Of a stretch of 64,000 nucleotides of DNA, positions 25,632-34,183 are shown piece after piece (the stretch's first letter is position 1; every line of letters starts with the position of its first letter). This stretch comes from Corynebacterium sp. CNJ-954 (GTDB lineage: Bacteria; Actinomycetota; Actinomycetes; Mycobacteriales; Mycobacteriaceae). The notes below the pieces were generated by a model. It was given only the letters and a program-made list of their open reading frames with translations. It was not told where the DNA came from and did no database searches. Location: positions 62,001-126,000 of the forward strand of contig NZ_MKKI01000011.1 in NCBI RefSeq assembly GCF_001942345.1, in the 5' to 3' direction. A program made the translations under genes and the position numbers.

Positions 25632-26555
25632 ATGTCTATCCCCTTCATCTCCGCCGACACCGTCCGCGAACGGGTGCCGATGGCCGCGGCCGTCGATGCG
25701 ATCGAGCAGACTCTCCGCGACGGTTTCGACACGGCGGCCGCCCAACCCCGCAGCAGTGTTCCTCTCGACCACGGCAGTTTCCTGCTCATGCCTGCCGAGA
25801 TCAACGGGTCCGCCGGGGTGAAGGTCGCCTCTGTCGCACCGGCGAACCCGGCCGCCGGGCTCCCGAAGATCCAGGGCCTCTACCTCCTCTTCGACGGTGA
25901 GACTCTGGAGCCGACCGCGGTCATGGAAGGCAGCTCGCTCACCGAGATCCGCACCCCTGCCCTGTCTGCCCTGGGCGTCCGGCACCTGGCGGCTGACAAG
26001 CCGCTGGATGTGGTTCTCTTCGGCACCGGGCCGCAGGCCTACCGCCACGTCCATGCCACCGCGGCGGTGCGGAACCTCGCTTCGGTCACGGTGTTCGGAC
26101 GTCGCGGGGAAAAGGTCACGGAGCTCGTGGACCGCCTCAGCGCCGACGGTGTCACCGCCCGGGCTGGCACGGATGCGACACAGGACATCCCCGCAGCCGA
26201 CCTGGTGCTCTGCTGCACCAGTGCCCGTGAACCGTTGTTCGACGGCGCCCTGGTCAGTGACGACGCACTGGTGGTGGCGATGGGGTCGCACGAACCCGAC
26301 GCGCGGGAAACCGACGATGCCCTGCTGGCACGGTCGACGGTCTACGTCGAGGACGTCGACACCGCCCTGCGTGAGGCCGGTGACGTACGCATCGCGGTCG
26401 ACAACGGGACAGTCGGCGTCGATGCGCTGCACACCCTCAGCGACCTGGTGAACCACGGAGCGGACGATGCTGCCGGGCCGAGTTTCTTCAAGACGGTGGG
26501 CATGGGCTGGCAGGATCTCGCCGTGGCGCAGGTGGCCTACCGTCCGGCGGGATGA
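25632..26555 (+). CDS. ornithine cyclodeaminase / mu-crystallin family protein
   Basis: A 307-residue NAD(P)-dependent enzyme with 'VPMAAAVDAIEQTLRDGFDT' at the N-terminus, 'GSAGVKVASVAPANPA' (substrate-side Lys) and 'PKIQGLYLLFDGETLEPTAV', then 'MEGSSLTEIRTPALSALGV' and the Rossmann motif 'DVVLFGTGPQAYRHVHATAA'. The final part has 'VAMGSHEPDARETDDALL'. Members include ornithine cyclodeaminases, ketimine reductases and alanine dehydrogenases; the sequence alone does not decide which. The ATG follows GAAGGA by 6 nt. It sits downstream of the LysR gene and so may belong to the same regulon. Confidence 0.88.
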   Translation: MSIPFISADTVRERVPMAAAVDAIEQTLRDGFDTAAAQPRSSVPLDHGSFLLMPAEINGSAGVKVASVAPANPAAGLPKIQGLYLLFDGETLEPTAVMEGSSLTEIRTPALSALGVRHLAADKPLDVVLFGTGPQAYRHVHATAAVRNLASVTVFGRRGEKVTELVDRLSADGVTARAGTDATQDIPAADLVLCCTSAREPLFDGALVSDDALVVAMGSHEPDARETDDALLARSTVYVEDVDTALREAGDVRIAVDNGTVGVDALHTLSDLVNHGADDAAGPSFFKTVGMGWQDLAVAQVAYRPAG

Positions 26556-26660
26556 CCGGTGCGGGGGGCGACCGTCGAGACCGGTGACAGCACCCACCCC
26601 CTGTCGTATCGTGGAAAGACAGAGTGCCCAACACCGCCGTCGCCAGGACAGGAATCCACC

Positions 26661-26993
26661 ATGATCACCCGTGTACTTGCCCACTGCACCGTCTCCGACC
26701 TCGCCCGGGCACGGGACTGGTACGGCGGACTCTTCGAGCGGACCCCGGATGCCGAGCCGATGCCCGGGCTGATCGAATGGCACATCGGTGACAGCGCCGG
26801 TCTCCAGGTCTGGTCGGAACCAGATCGGGCCGGAGCGTCGAGCGTGGTGCTCGGAGACACCGACATCGACGTTGTAGCGGCACGGATGACCAGGTTGGGA
26901 ATCGACCACGATGGTCCGCAACCCGGTGGCGGCGCACGGATCCTCCCGCTGTCCGACCCGGACGGCAACCGGGTCGTCTTCTTCGGTACCTAG
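26661..26993 (+). CDS. VOC-superfamily (glyoxalase/bleomycin resistance-like) protein
   Basis: A 110-residue single-domain protein made of two beta-alpha-beta-beta-beta modules: 'RVLAHCTVSDLARARDWYGG' opens the first, 'IEWHIGDSAGLQVWSE' gives the first metal-side Glu region, and 'DPDGNRVVFFGT' closes the fold. Metal-dependent lyase, dioxygenase or simple ligand-binding function cannot be told apart. The ATG has AGGAA about 8 nt upstream, and a longer frame from 26559 adds residues without similarity. It lies 105 nt after the ornithine cyclodeaminase-family gene on the same strand. Confidence 0.82.
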   Translation: MITRVLAHCTVSDLARARDWYGGLFERTPDAEPMPGLIEWHIGDSAGLQVWSEPDRAGASSVVLGDTDIDVVAARMTRLGIDHDGPQPGGGARILPLSDPDGNRVVFFGT

Positions 26994-27036
26994 ATGATGG
27001 AGACGATTCACCGGGCAGGATATCGTCACCGTCACC

Positions 27037-27360
27037 GTGCCCCCAATGTCCCCATGCCCCGGCTCCTCCACACGCCCCTCCAACGCAGTCGACGGCCTCG
27101 AACGCACCTGGAGTGTGTGCACCACCGACAGTGGTTGGCACATGGTGCAACGGTTGGCCTACGAAGCTCCCGACCTGGTCACAGGCATCGTCTCGGGGAA
27201 CGCCGAAACCACCGCCTGGGACGGTGACTCTCCTGTCCAGCTCATCGCGGGGCATCACAGCGGCCATTGTTCCCCCACCGCGACCGGACGCCGGGGCAAC
27301 ACCGGTGGCGCCCGCTACGACAGTCCCGGCGTGATCTGGGAACTATTCTCAGGGAGGTAG
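27037..27360 (+). pseudogene. remnant of a PHB depolymerase-like esterase
   Basis: The frame carries scattered but ordered pieces of an LpqC/poly(hydroxybutyrate) depolymerase-type alpha/beta hydrolase: 'HMVQRLAYEAPDLVTGIVSG' (follows the nucleophile elbow in this family), 'PVQLIAGHHSGHC' (a distorted 'HG..D' strand), and the typical end 'SPGVIWELFSGR'. The Ser-containing G-x-S-x-G elbow is lost ('TTDSGWHMVQ') and the region is far shorter than the normal ~300 residues. With no signal sequence or catalytic triad it should be inactive. The rest of the 26994-27528 spacer holds only the inverted repeat described separately. Confidence 0.45.
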
Positions 27361-27398
27361 AGCCGACTACGGCTGCCTGCGTCCCCGCCCTGACATGT

Positions 27399-27460
27399 CA
27401 TCTGAGTCACCCGCCAGGTCACGACACTGCCATTTTCTGGTCTGACGGGTGACTCAGATG
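27399..27460. repeat. 15-bp perfect inverted repeat (19 bp with one mismatch), 32-nt centre
   Basis: CATCTGAGTCACCCG at 27399-27413 pairs perfectly with CGGGTGACTCAGATG at 27446-27460; the match extends inward for four more positions with one mismatch. It lies between the esterase remnant and the convergent xylB end. It could act as a bidirectional terminator, but the long centre and lack of U-runs make a mobile-element footprint (solo inverted repeats) or protein-binding site worth considering. Confidence 0.6.
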
Positions 27461-27528
27461 TCGCAGGACCTATCGGGCCGCAGACCGGAGCGACGGATGG
27501 TGCACCCCAGTCCCCACGCACGACTGCC

Positions 27529-28950
27529 CTATGCCAGGCCCCAGTTCCAGTCCTTCGTCGCGGTGCGCAGGTGGGCGTACGAGCGCACCGTCCGGCCGTT
27601 GAAGGGGGCTGAAGCCGGGGACGTCCCCGCAATCGACCACTCCGGTGGTCGGCGGTCCCCGGACAGCGCCCACGCTGCCTGACGGGCCGCACCGAGAGCG
27701 ACGTACTCGGCAGGGGCCGGGACCAGGACGTCGACACCGAAGATGGACGGTGCCACGGCGCGGACTGCCGCGGACCGGGCGCCGCCACCGATCAACAAGA
27801 CACGGGTAGCCTCCACCCCGGTCGCTCCGACCAGTGCCTCCACCGCGTCCTTCATCGAGCACAGCAGTCCCTCCACCGTGGCGCGGGCGAAATCTTCCCT
27901 GGTGGTCGCGGTCGTGATGCCCTGCAGGATGCCTGTCGCATCCGGACGGTTCGGGGTGCGTTCCCCGTCGAGGTACGGCTGCAGCACCAGTCCACCGGCA
28001 CCCGGGGTGGACGCCAGGGCCAGCCGCTCAAACTCCTCCCAGTCCACGCCCAGCAGGCGGCGTCCCATGTCCAGAACCCGGGCGGCGTTCAGTGTGGCCA
28101 CCAGTGGCAGGTAGCGTCCCGAAGCATCGGCGAATCCGGTGACCATGCCTGCCGAATCGTGCACGCTGTCCGGGACGACCGCCGAGGCCACACCGGAGGT
28201 GCCGATCGACACGCAGACGTCCCCGGGCTGCAGAGCGAGGCCGAGCGCGGCGCCCTGGTTGTCCCCCGTGCCCGGCGCGATGATCGTGCCGCGGGCAGCA
28301 GCGGCGCGGTTGGCTGAGGCGGCCACCGTCCCAACCCTCTCATTGGGGCCGGCCAGCCGCGGCAGCTCGACCGGGTGGCCGAGCGCGCGTTCGGCGAGTT
28401 CGGGGAGCCACCGTCGCTCCCGGGTGCTGTAGTACCCGGTGCCCGAGGCCTCCCCGTGGTCGGTGATCTTCTCCGCGTAACCGGAGAGGTACCACGTCAG
28501 GTAGTCGTGCGGGAGGAGCACGCTGGCGGTGCTGGCGGCATTGTGCGGTTCATGGTCGCGCATCCAGCGCAGTTTCGTCGCGGTGATGGAGGCGACGTAC
28601 CGGCTGCCGGTGAGGTTCACGCAGGCGCGCTCCCCGCCGATCTCGGCGATGAGGTCCTCTGCGGCGCGCGCCGAGCGGGTGTCGTTCCACAGCAGGGCGT
28701 CACGGACGACGTCACCGTCGGTGTCGAGCGCCACCATGCCGTGCTGTTGTCCCGCCACGGAGACGGCGTCAGCCCGGTCGAGCAGTCCCTCGGTCGCCTC
28801 AGCCATGGCCTCCACCCAGGCCCGTGGGTCGACTTCGGTACCGTCCGGGTGACTGGCGCGCCCCTCGTCGACGACCTCCCCGGTGTCCGCGTCCACCAGC
28901 AGGGCTTTGCAGGACTGTGTGGAACTGTCGATCCCCAGAACCAGAGCCAT
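27529..28950 (-). CDS. xylB: xylulokinase
   Basis: A FGGY-family carbohydrate kinase of 473 residues that phosphorylates D-xylulose to D-xylulose 5-phosphate, feeding the pentose phosphate pathway. 'LVLGIDSSTQSCKALLVD' opens the first actin-like domain, 'SVAGQQHGMVALD' binds substrate, 'GTGDNQGAALGLAL' holds the catalytic Asp, 'VCVSIGTSGVASAV' is the ATP phosphate loop, and 'RVLLIGGGARSAAVRAVAPS' is the adenosine motif. The ATG lies 1 nt after the stop of the deoR-type gene, so the two are cotranscribed. The nearby polyol dehydrogenase would supply D-xylulose from D-arabitol. Confidence 0.93.
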   Translation of the reverse strand: MALVLGIDSSTQSCKALLVDADTGEVVDEGRASHPDGTEVDPRAWVEAMAEATEGLLDRADAVSVAGQQHGMVALDTDGDVVRDALLWNDTRSARAAEDLIAEIGGERACVNLTGSRYVASITATKLRWMRDHEPHNAASTASVLLPHDYLTWYLSGYAEKITDHGEASGTGYYSTRERRWLPELAERALGHPVELPRLAGPNERVGTVAASANRAAAARGTIIAPGTGDNQGAALGLALQPGDVCVSIGTSGVASAVVPDSVHDSAGMVTGFADASGRYLPLVATLNAARVLDMGRRLLGVDWEEFERLALASTPGAGGLVLQPYLDGERTPNRPDATGILQGITTATTREDFARATVEGLLCSMKDAVEALVGATGVEATRVLLIGGGARSAAVRAVAPSIFGVDVLVPAPAEYVALGAARQAAWALSGDRRPPEWSIAGTSPASAPFNGRTVRSYAHLRTATKDWNWGLA

Positions 28951-28951
28951 C

Positions 28952-29803
28952 TCAGTTGTCTCCTTCGGTTGATGCGAGCACGTGGAGAGCCGCCCCGGCG
29001 CTCTCCAGCAGCGTCCGGTCGGCATCGCTGACATCGCTGTCGACGATGACGTGGTCGAACTCCTCCACATCGGCGACCTTGAAGACTCCGGGGGCACCGA
29101 ACTTCGTCGAGTCGACGACGAGAACCCTGACCGGGGCGATGTCCAGTAACGCACGTTTGGTCTCGGCCGCCTCGGTGTCAGGGTGGAACAACGCCATACC
29201 TGACGTTCCCCCGGCGGTACCCGGCACCGGACGGAGCGAGGTCGTCGACACGAAGGTCACGTCCGCCGACAACCGGCGCAGCTGTTCGGAGGTCATCGCC
29301 CCGAGGAAAGAGTCGGTCTCGGGGATGTACTGGCCGCCGCACCCGATCAGCCGGATATTCGCGGCGCCGGTGCGTTGTCGGTGCAGACTCATCGCCGCCA
29401 GTGAATGCGTGATCAGTGCTGACGGATTGCGTTCCGGTAGCAGGGTGACCAGTGGTTCGAGCGTGGTGGAGTCGTCGATGGCGACAACCGAACCGTCCTC
29501 GATGAGCTCTGCGGCGAGAGTGCACAGCCTGCTCTTGACGTCCCGGTGCAACTGCCGCCGCTGACCGACGCCGAGTTCACTCATCGACGGGGTGACCGAG
29601 CGTGCCCCACCACGGACACGCTCCAGCAGATGGTCGGCGGCAAGACTGTCGAGGTCGCGGTGCACGGTCATCTGGCTGACGTCGAAATGGCGGGCGAGTT
29701 CCTCGACCCGGGCCGTGCCGTGGCGGGTGACGTAGGCCACGATGTTCTCACGGCGCTTGTCGGGACGTTTCTCCGCACCCGGCGCAGGTGTTGGCTGTGG
29801 CAT
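28952..29803 (-). CDS. DeoR-family repressor (AtlR-like regulator of polyol use)
   Basis: A 283-residue regulator. The N-terminal helix-turn-helix is 'VEELARHFDVSQMTVHRDLD' with the wing 'RVRGGARS'. The C-terminal sugar-phosphate sensor (DeoRC) has 'SVVAIDDSTTLEPLVTLLP', 'IRLIGCGGQYIPETDSFLG' and 'ADVTFVSTTSL'. It is cotranscribed with xylB and divergent from the polyol transporter and dehydrogenase, so it probably represses both units and responds to a phosphorylated pentulose. ATG 29803 was chosen over 29854 because the conserved region starts soon after. TATCGT lies 7 nt before it, another possible leaderless start. Confidence 0.88.
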   Translation of the reverse strand: MPQPTPAPGAEKRPDKRRENIVAYVTRHGTARVEELARHFDVSQMTVHRDLDSLAADHLLERVRGGARSVTPSMSELGVGQRRQLHRDVKSRLCTLAAELIEDGSVVAIDDSTTLEPLVTLLPERNPSALITHSLAAMSLHRQRTGAANIRLIGCGGQYIPETDSFLGAMTSEQLRRLSADVTFVSTTSLRPVPGTAGGTSGMALFHPDTEAAETKRALLDIAPVRVLVVDSTKFGAPGVFKVADVEEFDHVIVDSDVSDADRTLLESAGAALHVLASTEGDN

Positions 29804-29960
29804 AACGGCCACGATAGCACGGCCACATTGTGAGGTAGCCCCCGTTTTAAACATCGTTCTGTTGTAAGTCGTGACTTTCTAACATCATGACGGTAGGTTG
29901 ACCGCAGTGGCTCATGACATGTGACCCACATCCCCTGCCTCCCCCACACCAGGAGCACAG
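29804..29960. promoter_or_regulatory. divergent promoter region of the polyol locus
   Basis: 157 bp between the DeoR-type repressor and the transporter gene, A/T-richer than its flanks around 29850-29890. TCATGAC occurs twice in direct orientation, near 29886 and near 29911, and could be part of a DeoR operator. I cannot assign the -35 and -10 boxes with confidence. Confidence 0.4.
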
Positions 29961-31313
29961 ATGACTACCCTCACCACCCAACCCAGGACCGCCGGGCTCC
30001 TCGACCGGCTCGGCGTCCCACGCGCCCTGATCTGGGGCTTCATCGGACTCACCATCTTCATGATCGGCGACGGCGTGGAGACCAACATCCTCGAGCCTTT
30101 CCTGCGCGACGACCACGGGTTCTCCACCTCCCGGGTCGGCACACTGGTCACCGTCTACGGCATCGCCGTCGCCGTCGCCGCCTTCTTCGCCGCCGCACTC
30201 TCCGACCTGTGGGGACCGCGCCGGGTGATGATGCTCGGCGTGGGGGTGTGGGTCACCCTGGAACTGGCGTTTCTCTGCCTTGCACTGACCACCTCGAACC
30301 CGTGGCTGATCTTCATCACCTACGGACTCCGCGGCTTCGGCTACCCGCTGTTCGCCTACGGCTTCCTCGTGTGGATCACCGCCGTGGCCCCTGCCGAAGA
30401 CCGGGCCACCGGCGTGGGATGGTTCTACGTCGGCTTCTCCGCCGGACTACCCACCCTCGGCGCACTGACGGCCACGGTATCGCTGTCCCTGCTGAACCTG
30501 GACTTCTACCAGACACTCTGGCTCTCCCTCTCGCTGGTTGTCATCGGTGCCGGCATCGCGCTCACCGGCATCCGTGAGCCTGTCGGGCGCCGCCCCCTGG
30601 TCGACAACCCCGAAGAGGTCAGCGCCACACTCTCCCGCGGGTTCAAGTTGCTGGCCACCGACAAGAGGGCACGACGGGTGACCTACATCCGCACCATCAA
30701 CTCTGTACCGACCTACGCCATGGCCGTCTACTTCCCCGCGTACTTCACCGACGAGCTCGGCTGGAAACTCGGATGGTTCCTCATCCTCACCACCGTGATC
30801 TACGCGGTCAACCTGCCGTTCAACCCACTCTACGGACGCATCGGCGACCGCCTCGGCTGGGCCACCACCATGTTCTGGGCAGGGGCGGTCGCCTGTGCCG
30901 TCACCCTCGCTGCGGTGTACTTCACCCCGCTGATCGGGCGCTCCCTGAATGTCTCCGACCCGGTGGTCTACGGGGTCACGCTCTTCTTCGGTGCACTGTT
31001 CGGAGTCTCGCTGGCCGGTTACGTCCCCCTCTCCGCGATCGCCGTGGCCATCGACCCGGAGCACCCGGGGGCTGCGATGTCCACCTACAACCTCGGTGTC
31101 GGTGCCGCGGTTGCCGTCGGCCCCCTGCTGGTCGCGGTTTTCCTGCCCCTGGTCGGCGCGACCGGGCTGACGTTGATCATGATCGCGCTGTACCTCGTCG
31201 CCGCCTACCTCTCGTTGACCCTGCGTGGAAACCAACCGGGGTTCGACGGCGTGCCTGACAACGTCCCCGAACCCCTCGCCGAACAGGCCGCCGCCGCGGC
31301 CGAGAATAACTGA
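29961..31313 (+). CDS. MFS polyol transporter (RbtT-like)
   Basis: A 450-residue, 12-helix major facilitator. 'WGFIGLTIFMIGDGVETNIL' forms the first helix with the charged GDG-E motif seen in ribitol/arabitol carriers, 'LSDLWGPRRVMMLGVGVWVT' is the loop 2-3 signature, and 'LRGFGYPLFAYGFLVWITAV' follows. The second half begins 'RRVTYIRTINSVPTYAMAVY'. The tail is Ala/Glu-rich. Placed 34 nt before a long-chain polyol dehydrogenase and across from xylulokinase, it most likely imports D-arabitol or a similar sugar alcohol. An in-frame upstream start is not needed; the ATG follows AGGAG. Confidence 0.88.
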   Translation: MTTLTTQPRTAGLLDRLGVPRALIWGFIGLTIFMIGDGVETNILEPFLRDDHGFSTSRVGTLVTVYGIAVAVAAFFAAALSDLWGPRRVMMLGVGVWVTLELAFLCLALTTSNPWLIFITYGLRGFGYPLFAYGFLVWITAVAPAEDRATGVGWFYVGFSAGLPTLGALTATVSLSLLNLDFYQTLWLSLSLVVIGAGIALTGIREPVGRRPLVDNPEEVSATLSRGFKLLATDKRARRVTYIRTINSVPTYAMAVYFPAYFTDELGWKLGWFLILTTVIYAVNLPFNPLYGRIGDRLGWATTMFWAGAVACAVTLAAVYFTPLIGRSLNVSDPVVYGVTLFFGALFGVSLAGYVPLSAIAVAIDPEHPGAAMSTYNLGVGAAVAVGPLLVAVFLPLVGATGLTLIMIALYLVAAYLSLTLRGNQPGFDGVPDNVPEPLAEQAAAAAENN

Positions 31314-31347
31314 CCCCCCCCCACACTGCCCAAGGAGCCCCGCCACC

Positions 31348-32850
31348 ATGTCCCACCCCCTGACCACCTCCCTCCTCCCCGAGCTCGCAAACATCACCGG
31401 GGGCCGTACCGCCGTCCCGTCCTACGACCGCTCACAGGTGTCCCCCGGGATCGTGCACATCGGCGTCGGCGGCTTCCATCGCGCCCACCAGGCAATGTAC
31501 CTCGACCGCCTGATGAACCAGGGCCGGGCGATGGACTGGGGCATCATCGGCCTCGGCGTGATGCCGTCCGACGTTCGCATGCGCGACGCACTCGCCGGCC
31601 AGGACCACCTCTACACCCTCACGACGAAAGCGCCGGACGACACCGAGGACGCCCGCATCATCGGGAGCATCATCGACTACGTCTTCGCCCCCGACGACCC
31701 CGCCGCCGCAGTCGCGATGCTCACCGACCCACAGATACGCATCGTCAGCCTGACCGTCACCGAAGGCGGCTACAACATCGACCACGTCACCGGTTCCTTC
31801 GTCGAGGATTCCGAGCACATCGCGCACGACCGTGCCGCACTGCGGGCAGGTGACTACGCCAGCCTCCGCACGTTCTTCGGCCTGGTCACCGCCGCGCTGG
31901 CCGAGCGACGGCGTGCCGGGAACGCACCGTTCACGATCATGAGCTGCGACAACATCCAGGGAAACGGGGACGTCGCCCGCGCCACGTTCGTGGCATTTGC
32001 CCGCTCCGTCGACGCCGGGCTCGGACGTTGGGTCGACGACGCAGTCGCCTTCCCCAACTCCATGGTCGACCGGATCACCCCCGAAACCACCGAGGCCGAC
32101 CGCTCCGACGTCGCTGCCCGGGGCTACACCGACGCTTGGCCGGTGGTCTCCGAGGACTTCACCCAGTGGGTGTTGGAAGACAACTTCACCGCGGGGCGTC
32201 CCCGCTACGAGGACGCCGGGGTCCAGCTCGTCGACGACGTCGTCCCTTATGAGCTGATGAAGTTGCGGCTGCTCAATGCATCCCACCAGGGCCTGTGCTA
32301 CTTCGGCTATCTGGCCGGACACCGGATGGTGCACGACGTCATGGCCGATCCCCGCTTCGGTAAGTTTCTGCTGGCCTACATGACCGACGAAGCGACACCG
32401 ACCCTGAAGCCATTGCCCGGGGTTGACCTGGACGCCTACCGCCGGACGCTCATCCGCCGCTTCGGCAACGCCGCAGTGAAGGACACCGTGCCCAGGCTGT
32501 GTGCGGAAAGCTCGGACCGGATCCCCAAGTGGCTGCTCCCCGTCGTCCGGGAGAACCTTGCTGCCGGACGGCCGGTCCGCCTGTCCGCCGCCATCGTCGC
32601 CTCGTGGGCCCGCTACGCCGAGGGCTTCGACGAGAACGGTGAGCCAATCACCGTCATCGACCGCATGGCTGGCCGGATCACCACCACGGCCGCCCGGAAC
32701 GGGGAGGACGTCCTGGCGTTCCTGCGTGACCGTGAGATCTTCGGTGACCTGGCGGACTCCGCCGAGTTCACGTCCGCCTACGCAACGGTTCTGCGGTCCC
32801 TGCACGGTTCGGGGGCGGATGCCACCCTCGACATGCTGCTGCGTGCGTGA
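31348..32850 (+). CDS. mtlD: mannitol/D-arabitol dehydrogenase (long-chain polyol dehydrogenase)
   Basis: A 500-residue NAD-dependent enzyme oxidising D-arabitol to D-xylulose or mannitol to fructose. The N-terminal NAD fold begins 'GIVHIGVGGFHRAHQAMYLD'; 'VSLTVTEGGYNID' and 'TIMSCDNIQGNGDVARATFV' are family motifs, and the catalytic 'MKLRLLNASHQGLCYFGYLA' carries the Lys, Asn and His of the K-x5-N-x2-H signature. ATG 31348 is preceded by AAGGAG; a longer frame overlaps the transporter end. With xylB and the RbtT-like carrier it completes a D-arabitol to xylulose 5-phosphate pathway, as known in C. glutamicum. Confidence 0.92.
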   Translation: MSHPLTTSLLPELANITGGRTAVPSYDRSQVSPGIVHIGVGGFHRAHQAMYLDRLMNQGRAMDWGIIGLGVMPSDVRMRDALAGQDHLYTLTTKAPDDTEDARIIGSIIDYVFAPDDPAAAVAMLTDPQIRIVSLTVTEGGYNIDHVTGSFVEDSEHIAHDRAALRAGDYASLRTFFGLVTAALAERRRAGNAPFTIMSCDNIQGNGDVARATFVAFARSVDAGLGRWVDDAVAFPNSMVDRITPETTEADRSDVAARGYTDAWPVVSEDFTQWVLEDNFTAGRPRYEDAGVQLVDDVVPYELMKLRLLNASHQGLCYFGYLAGHRMVHDVMADPRFGKFLLAYMTDEATPTLKPLPGVDLDAYRRTLIRRFGNAAVKDTVPRLCAESSDRIPKWLLPVVRENLAAGRPVRLSAAIVASWARYAEGFDENGEPITVIDRMAGRITTTAARNGEDVLAFLRDREIFGDLADSAEFTSAYATVLRSLHGSGADATLDMLLRA

Positions 32851-32928
32851 ACGGGGGTAACACATACCCGGCCGGGCTCTTGTCTGGGCTGTTTCACCTG
32901 TAGTAGGTTCGGTACGGCCCGCTACAAG

Positions 32929-32947
32929 TAAACGTAGCCTACGGTTA
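32929..32947. promoter_or_regulatory. DtxR-like iron box
   Basis: TAAACGTAGCCTACGGTTA is a 19-bp palindrome with one mismatched pair and the central TAGCCTA core of corynebacterial DtxR sites. It lies 87 nt before the start of the siderophore-binding lipoprotein gene, so iron-dependent repression of that gene is likely. Confidence 0.65.
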
Positions 32948-33033
32948 TAGACGTTTCACTGAGACAACAGCCCGGCTGAGTGCCACACACGGCGCCCACG
33001 CTCCCCTCGCCGGGCAGGAGAGGATCCCCCTTC

Positions 33034-34065
33034 ATGCTGCACACTGCCCGTCGCTTCCCCGCGCGAACCGTCCGCCGCACGTTGACCGCCACCGTCCTCG
33101 CCGGTGGACTGGTGCTCGCCGGCTGCTCCTCCGACGACTCCGACAACGCCTCGGAGGACAACACCTCCTCCGACAGTGCCGGAGCCGGTGCCGAGGAGTC
33201 CGAGGTCACCATCACGAACATGTACGGTGAGGCGACGTACAACACCAACCCGGAGACCGTTGTCGCCATCGGCACCGCGGTGGACAATCTCCTGGCTCTG
33301 GGCATCACCCCGGACGTCATCGTCGAACGTGGCGACGACGCCGACGCAGACTGGAAGAACCCGCAGTTGGAGGGTGTCGAGCGCATCCCGATGTCCGAGG
33401 ACTTCCCGCTCGAGGAGGTCGCCTCGCACAACCCTGACCTTGTGGTCGGTGACACCTACCGCATCAAGGAGGACGCCTACGACGAGTTGTCCAAGGTCAC
33501 CGACGTTCTACCCGGTATGGACGAGGACGCCAGCTGGGAACCTCAGCTGGAGGCGCTCGCCGAGATCTACGGCCTGGAGGACAAGGCGAAGGAGGTCATC
33601 GACGCCGACGAGGAGGCCTTCGCTGCCGTGCGCGATGAGCTGCCCGGACTCGAGGGAAAGACTGCGTTGACCGTGCAGGACCGCGGCGGACAGTTCGGCG
33701 TGATCGCCGATCCGGAGAACATCGCCAACAAGTTCTACTCCCGACTGGGGATGACTCTGCCGGCGTCGTTCACCGACGGCTCGCTGAAGATCGAGGGTGG
33801 TCGTGCCCAGATCTCCTACGAACGTGTGTCGGATCTGGCGGCGAACTTCATGGGTATGTACGCCACAGAGGGCATGGACAAGATCCGCGCTATCTCCGGC
33901 TACGACCAGCTGCCGCAGGTGGAGTCCGGTGCCGTGATCGAGGACAACAAGGCCGTCATGGCGGCGTTGAACATTCCGTCCTCACTGTCGAACGCATGGC
34001 TGCTGGAGCAGGTGCGCGACCAGTTGGAGATCGTCGACGGCGAGGACGCGGTCGACGCGGAATAG
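33034..34065 (+). CDS. iron-siderophore ABC transporter substrate-binding lipoprotein
   Basis: A 343-residue secreted lipoprotein. The Arg-rich N-terminus and 'LTATVLAGGLVLAGC' give a type II signal peptide with lipobox Cys31, followed by an acidic linker. The periplasmic-binding type III fold shows 'PETVVAIGTAVDNLLALGIT', 'NPDLVVGDTYRIKEDAYDEL', 'SKVTDVLPGMDEDASWEPQL' and 'KIEGGRAQISYERVSDLAAN', as in FepB/FecB family proteins. It binds a ferric siderophore for a permease encoded elsewhere; no permease or ATPase is adjacent. AGGAGAGG lies upstream of the ATG, a DtxR-like box further up, and a strong terminator behind. Confidence 0.9.
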   Translation: MLHTARRFPARTVRRTLTATVLAGGLVLAGCSSDDSDNASEDNTSSDSAGAGAEESEVTITNMYGEATYNTNPETVVAIGTAVDNLLALGITPDVIVERGDDADADWKNPQLEGVERIPMSEDFPLEEVASHNPDLVVGDTYRIKEDAYDELSKVTDVLPGMDEDASWEPQLEALAEIYGLEDKAKEVIDADEEAFAAVRDELPGLEGKTALTVQDRGGQFGVIADPENIANKFYSRLGMTLPASFTDGSLKIEGGRAQISYERVSDLAANFMGMYATEGMDKIRAISGYDQLPQVESGAVIEDNKAVMAALNIPSSLSNAWLLEQVRDQLEIVDGEDAVDAE

Positions 34066-34104
34066 AGCATCGCTGTAGTGCACGTGGCTACCCGCACTAC
34101 AGAG

Positions 34105-34139
34105 GGGGCCTGGAGACCGTTCACTGGTCTCCAGGCCCC
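34105..34139. terminator. Rho-independent-type terminator hairpin
   Basis: A perfect 14-bp stem, GGGGCCTGGAGACC (34105-34118) and GGTCTCCAGGCCCC (34126-34139), with a 7-nt loop. It ends the siderophore-binding gene and may also serve the convergent ESX-like gene; only a short T-containing tail follows. Confidence 0.8.
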
Positions 34140-34183
34140 TCGTTGCACAGTGGCCCCCGCCGGGGCCCGGGTGAACCCCGCTG

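Noticed and set aside
25617-27143. Minus-strand open frame of about 508 codons
   Set aside because: Mirror of the ornithine cyclodeaminase-family and VOC genes; His/Arg/Gly-rich composition and no RBS.
31432-32865. Minus-strand open frame of 477 codons
   Set aside because: Antisense to mtlD, whose active-site motif is clear; the shadow protein has no natural composition.
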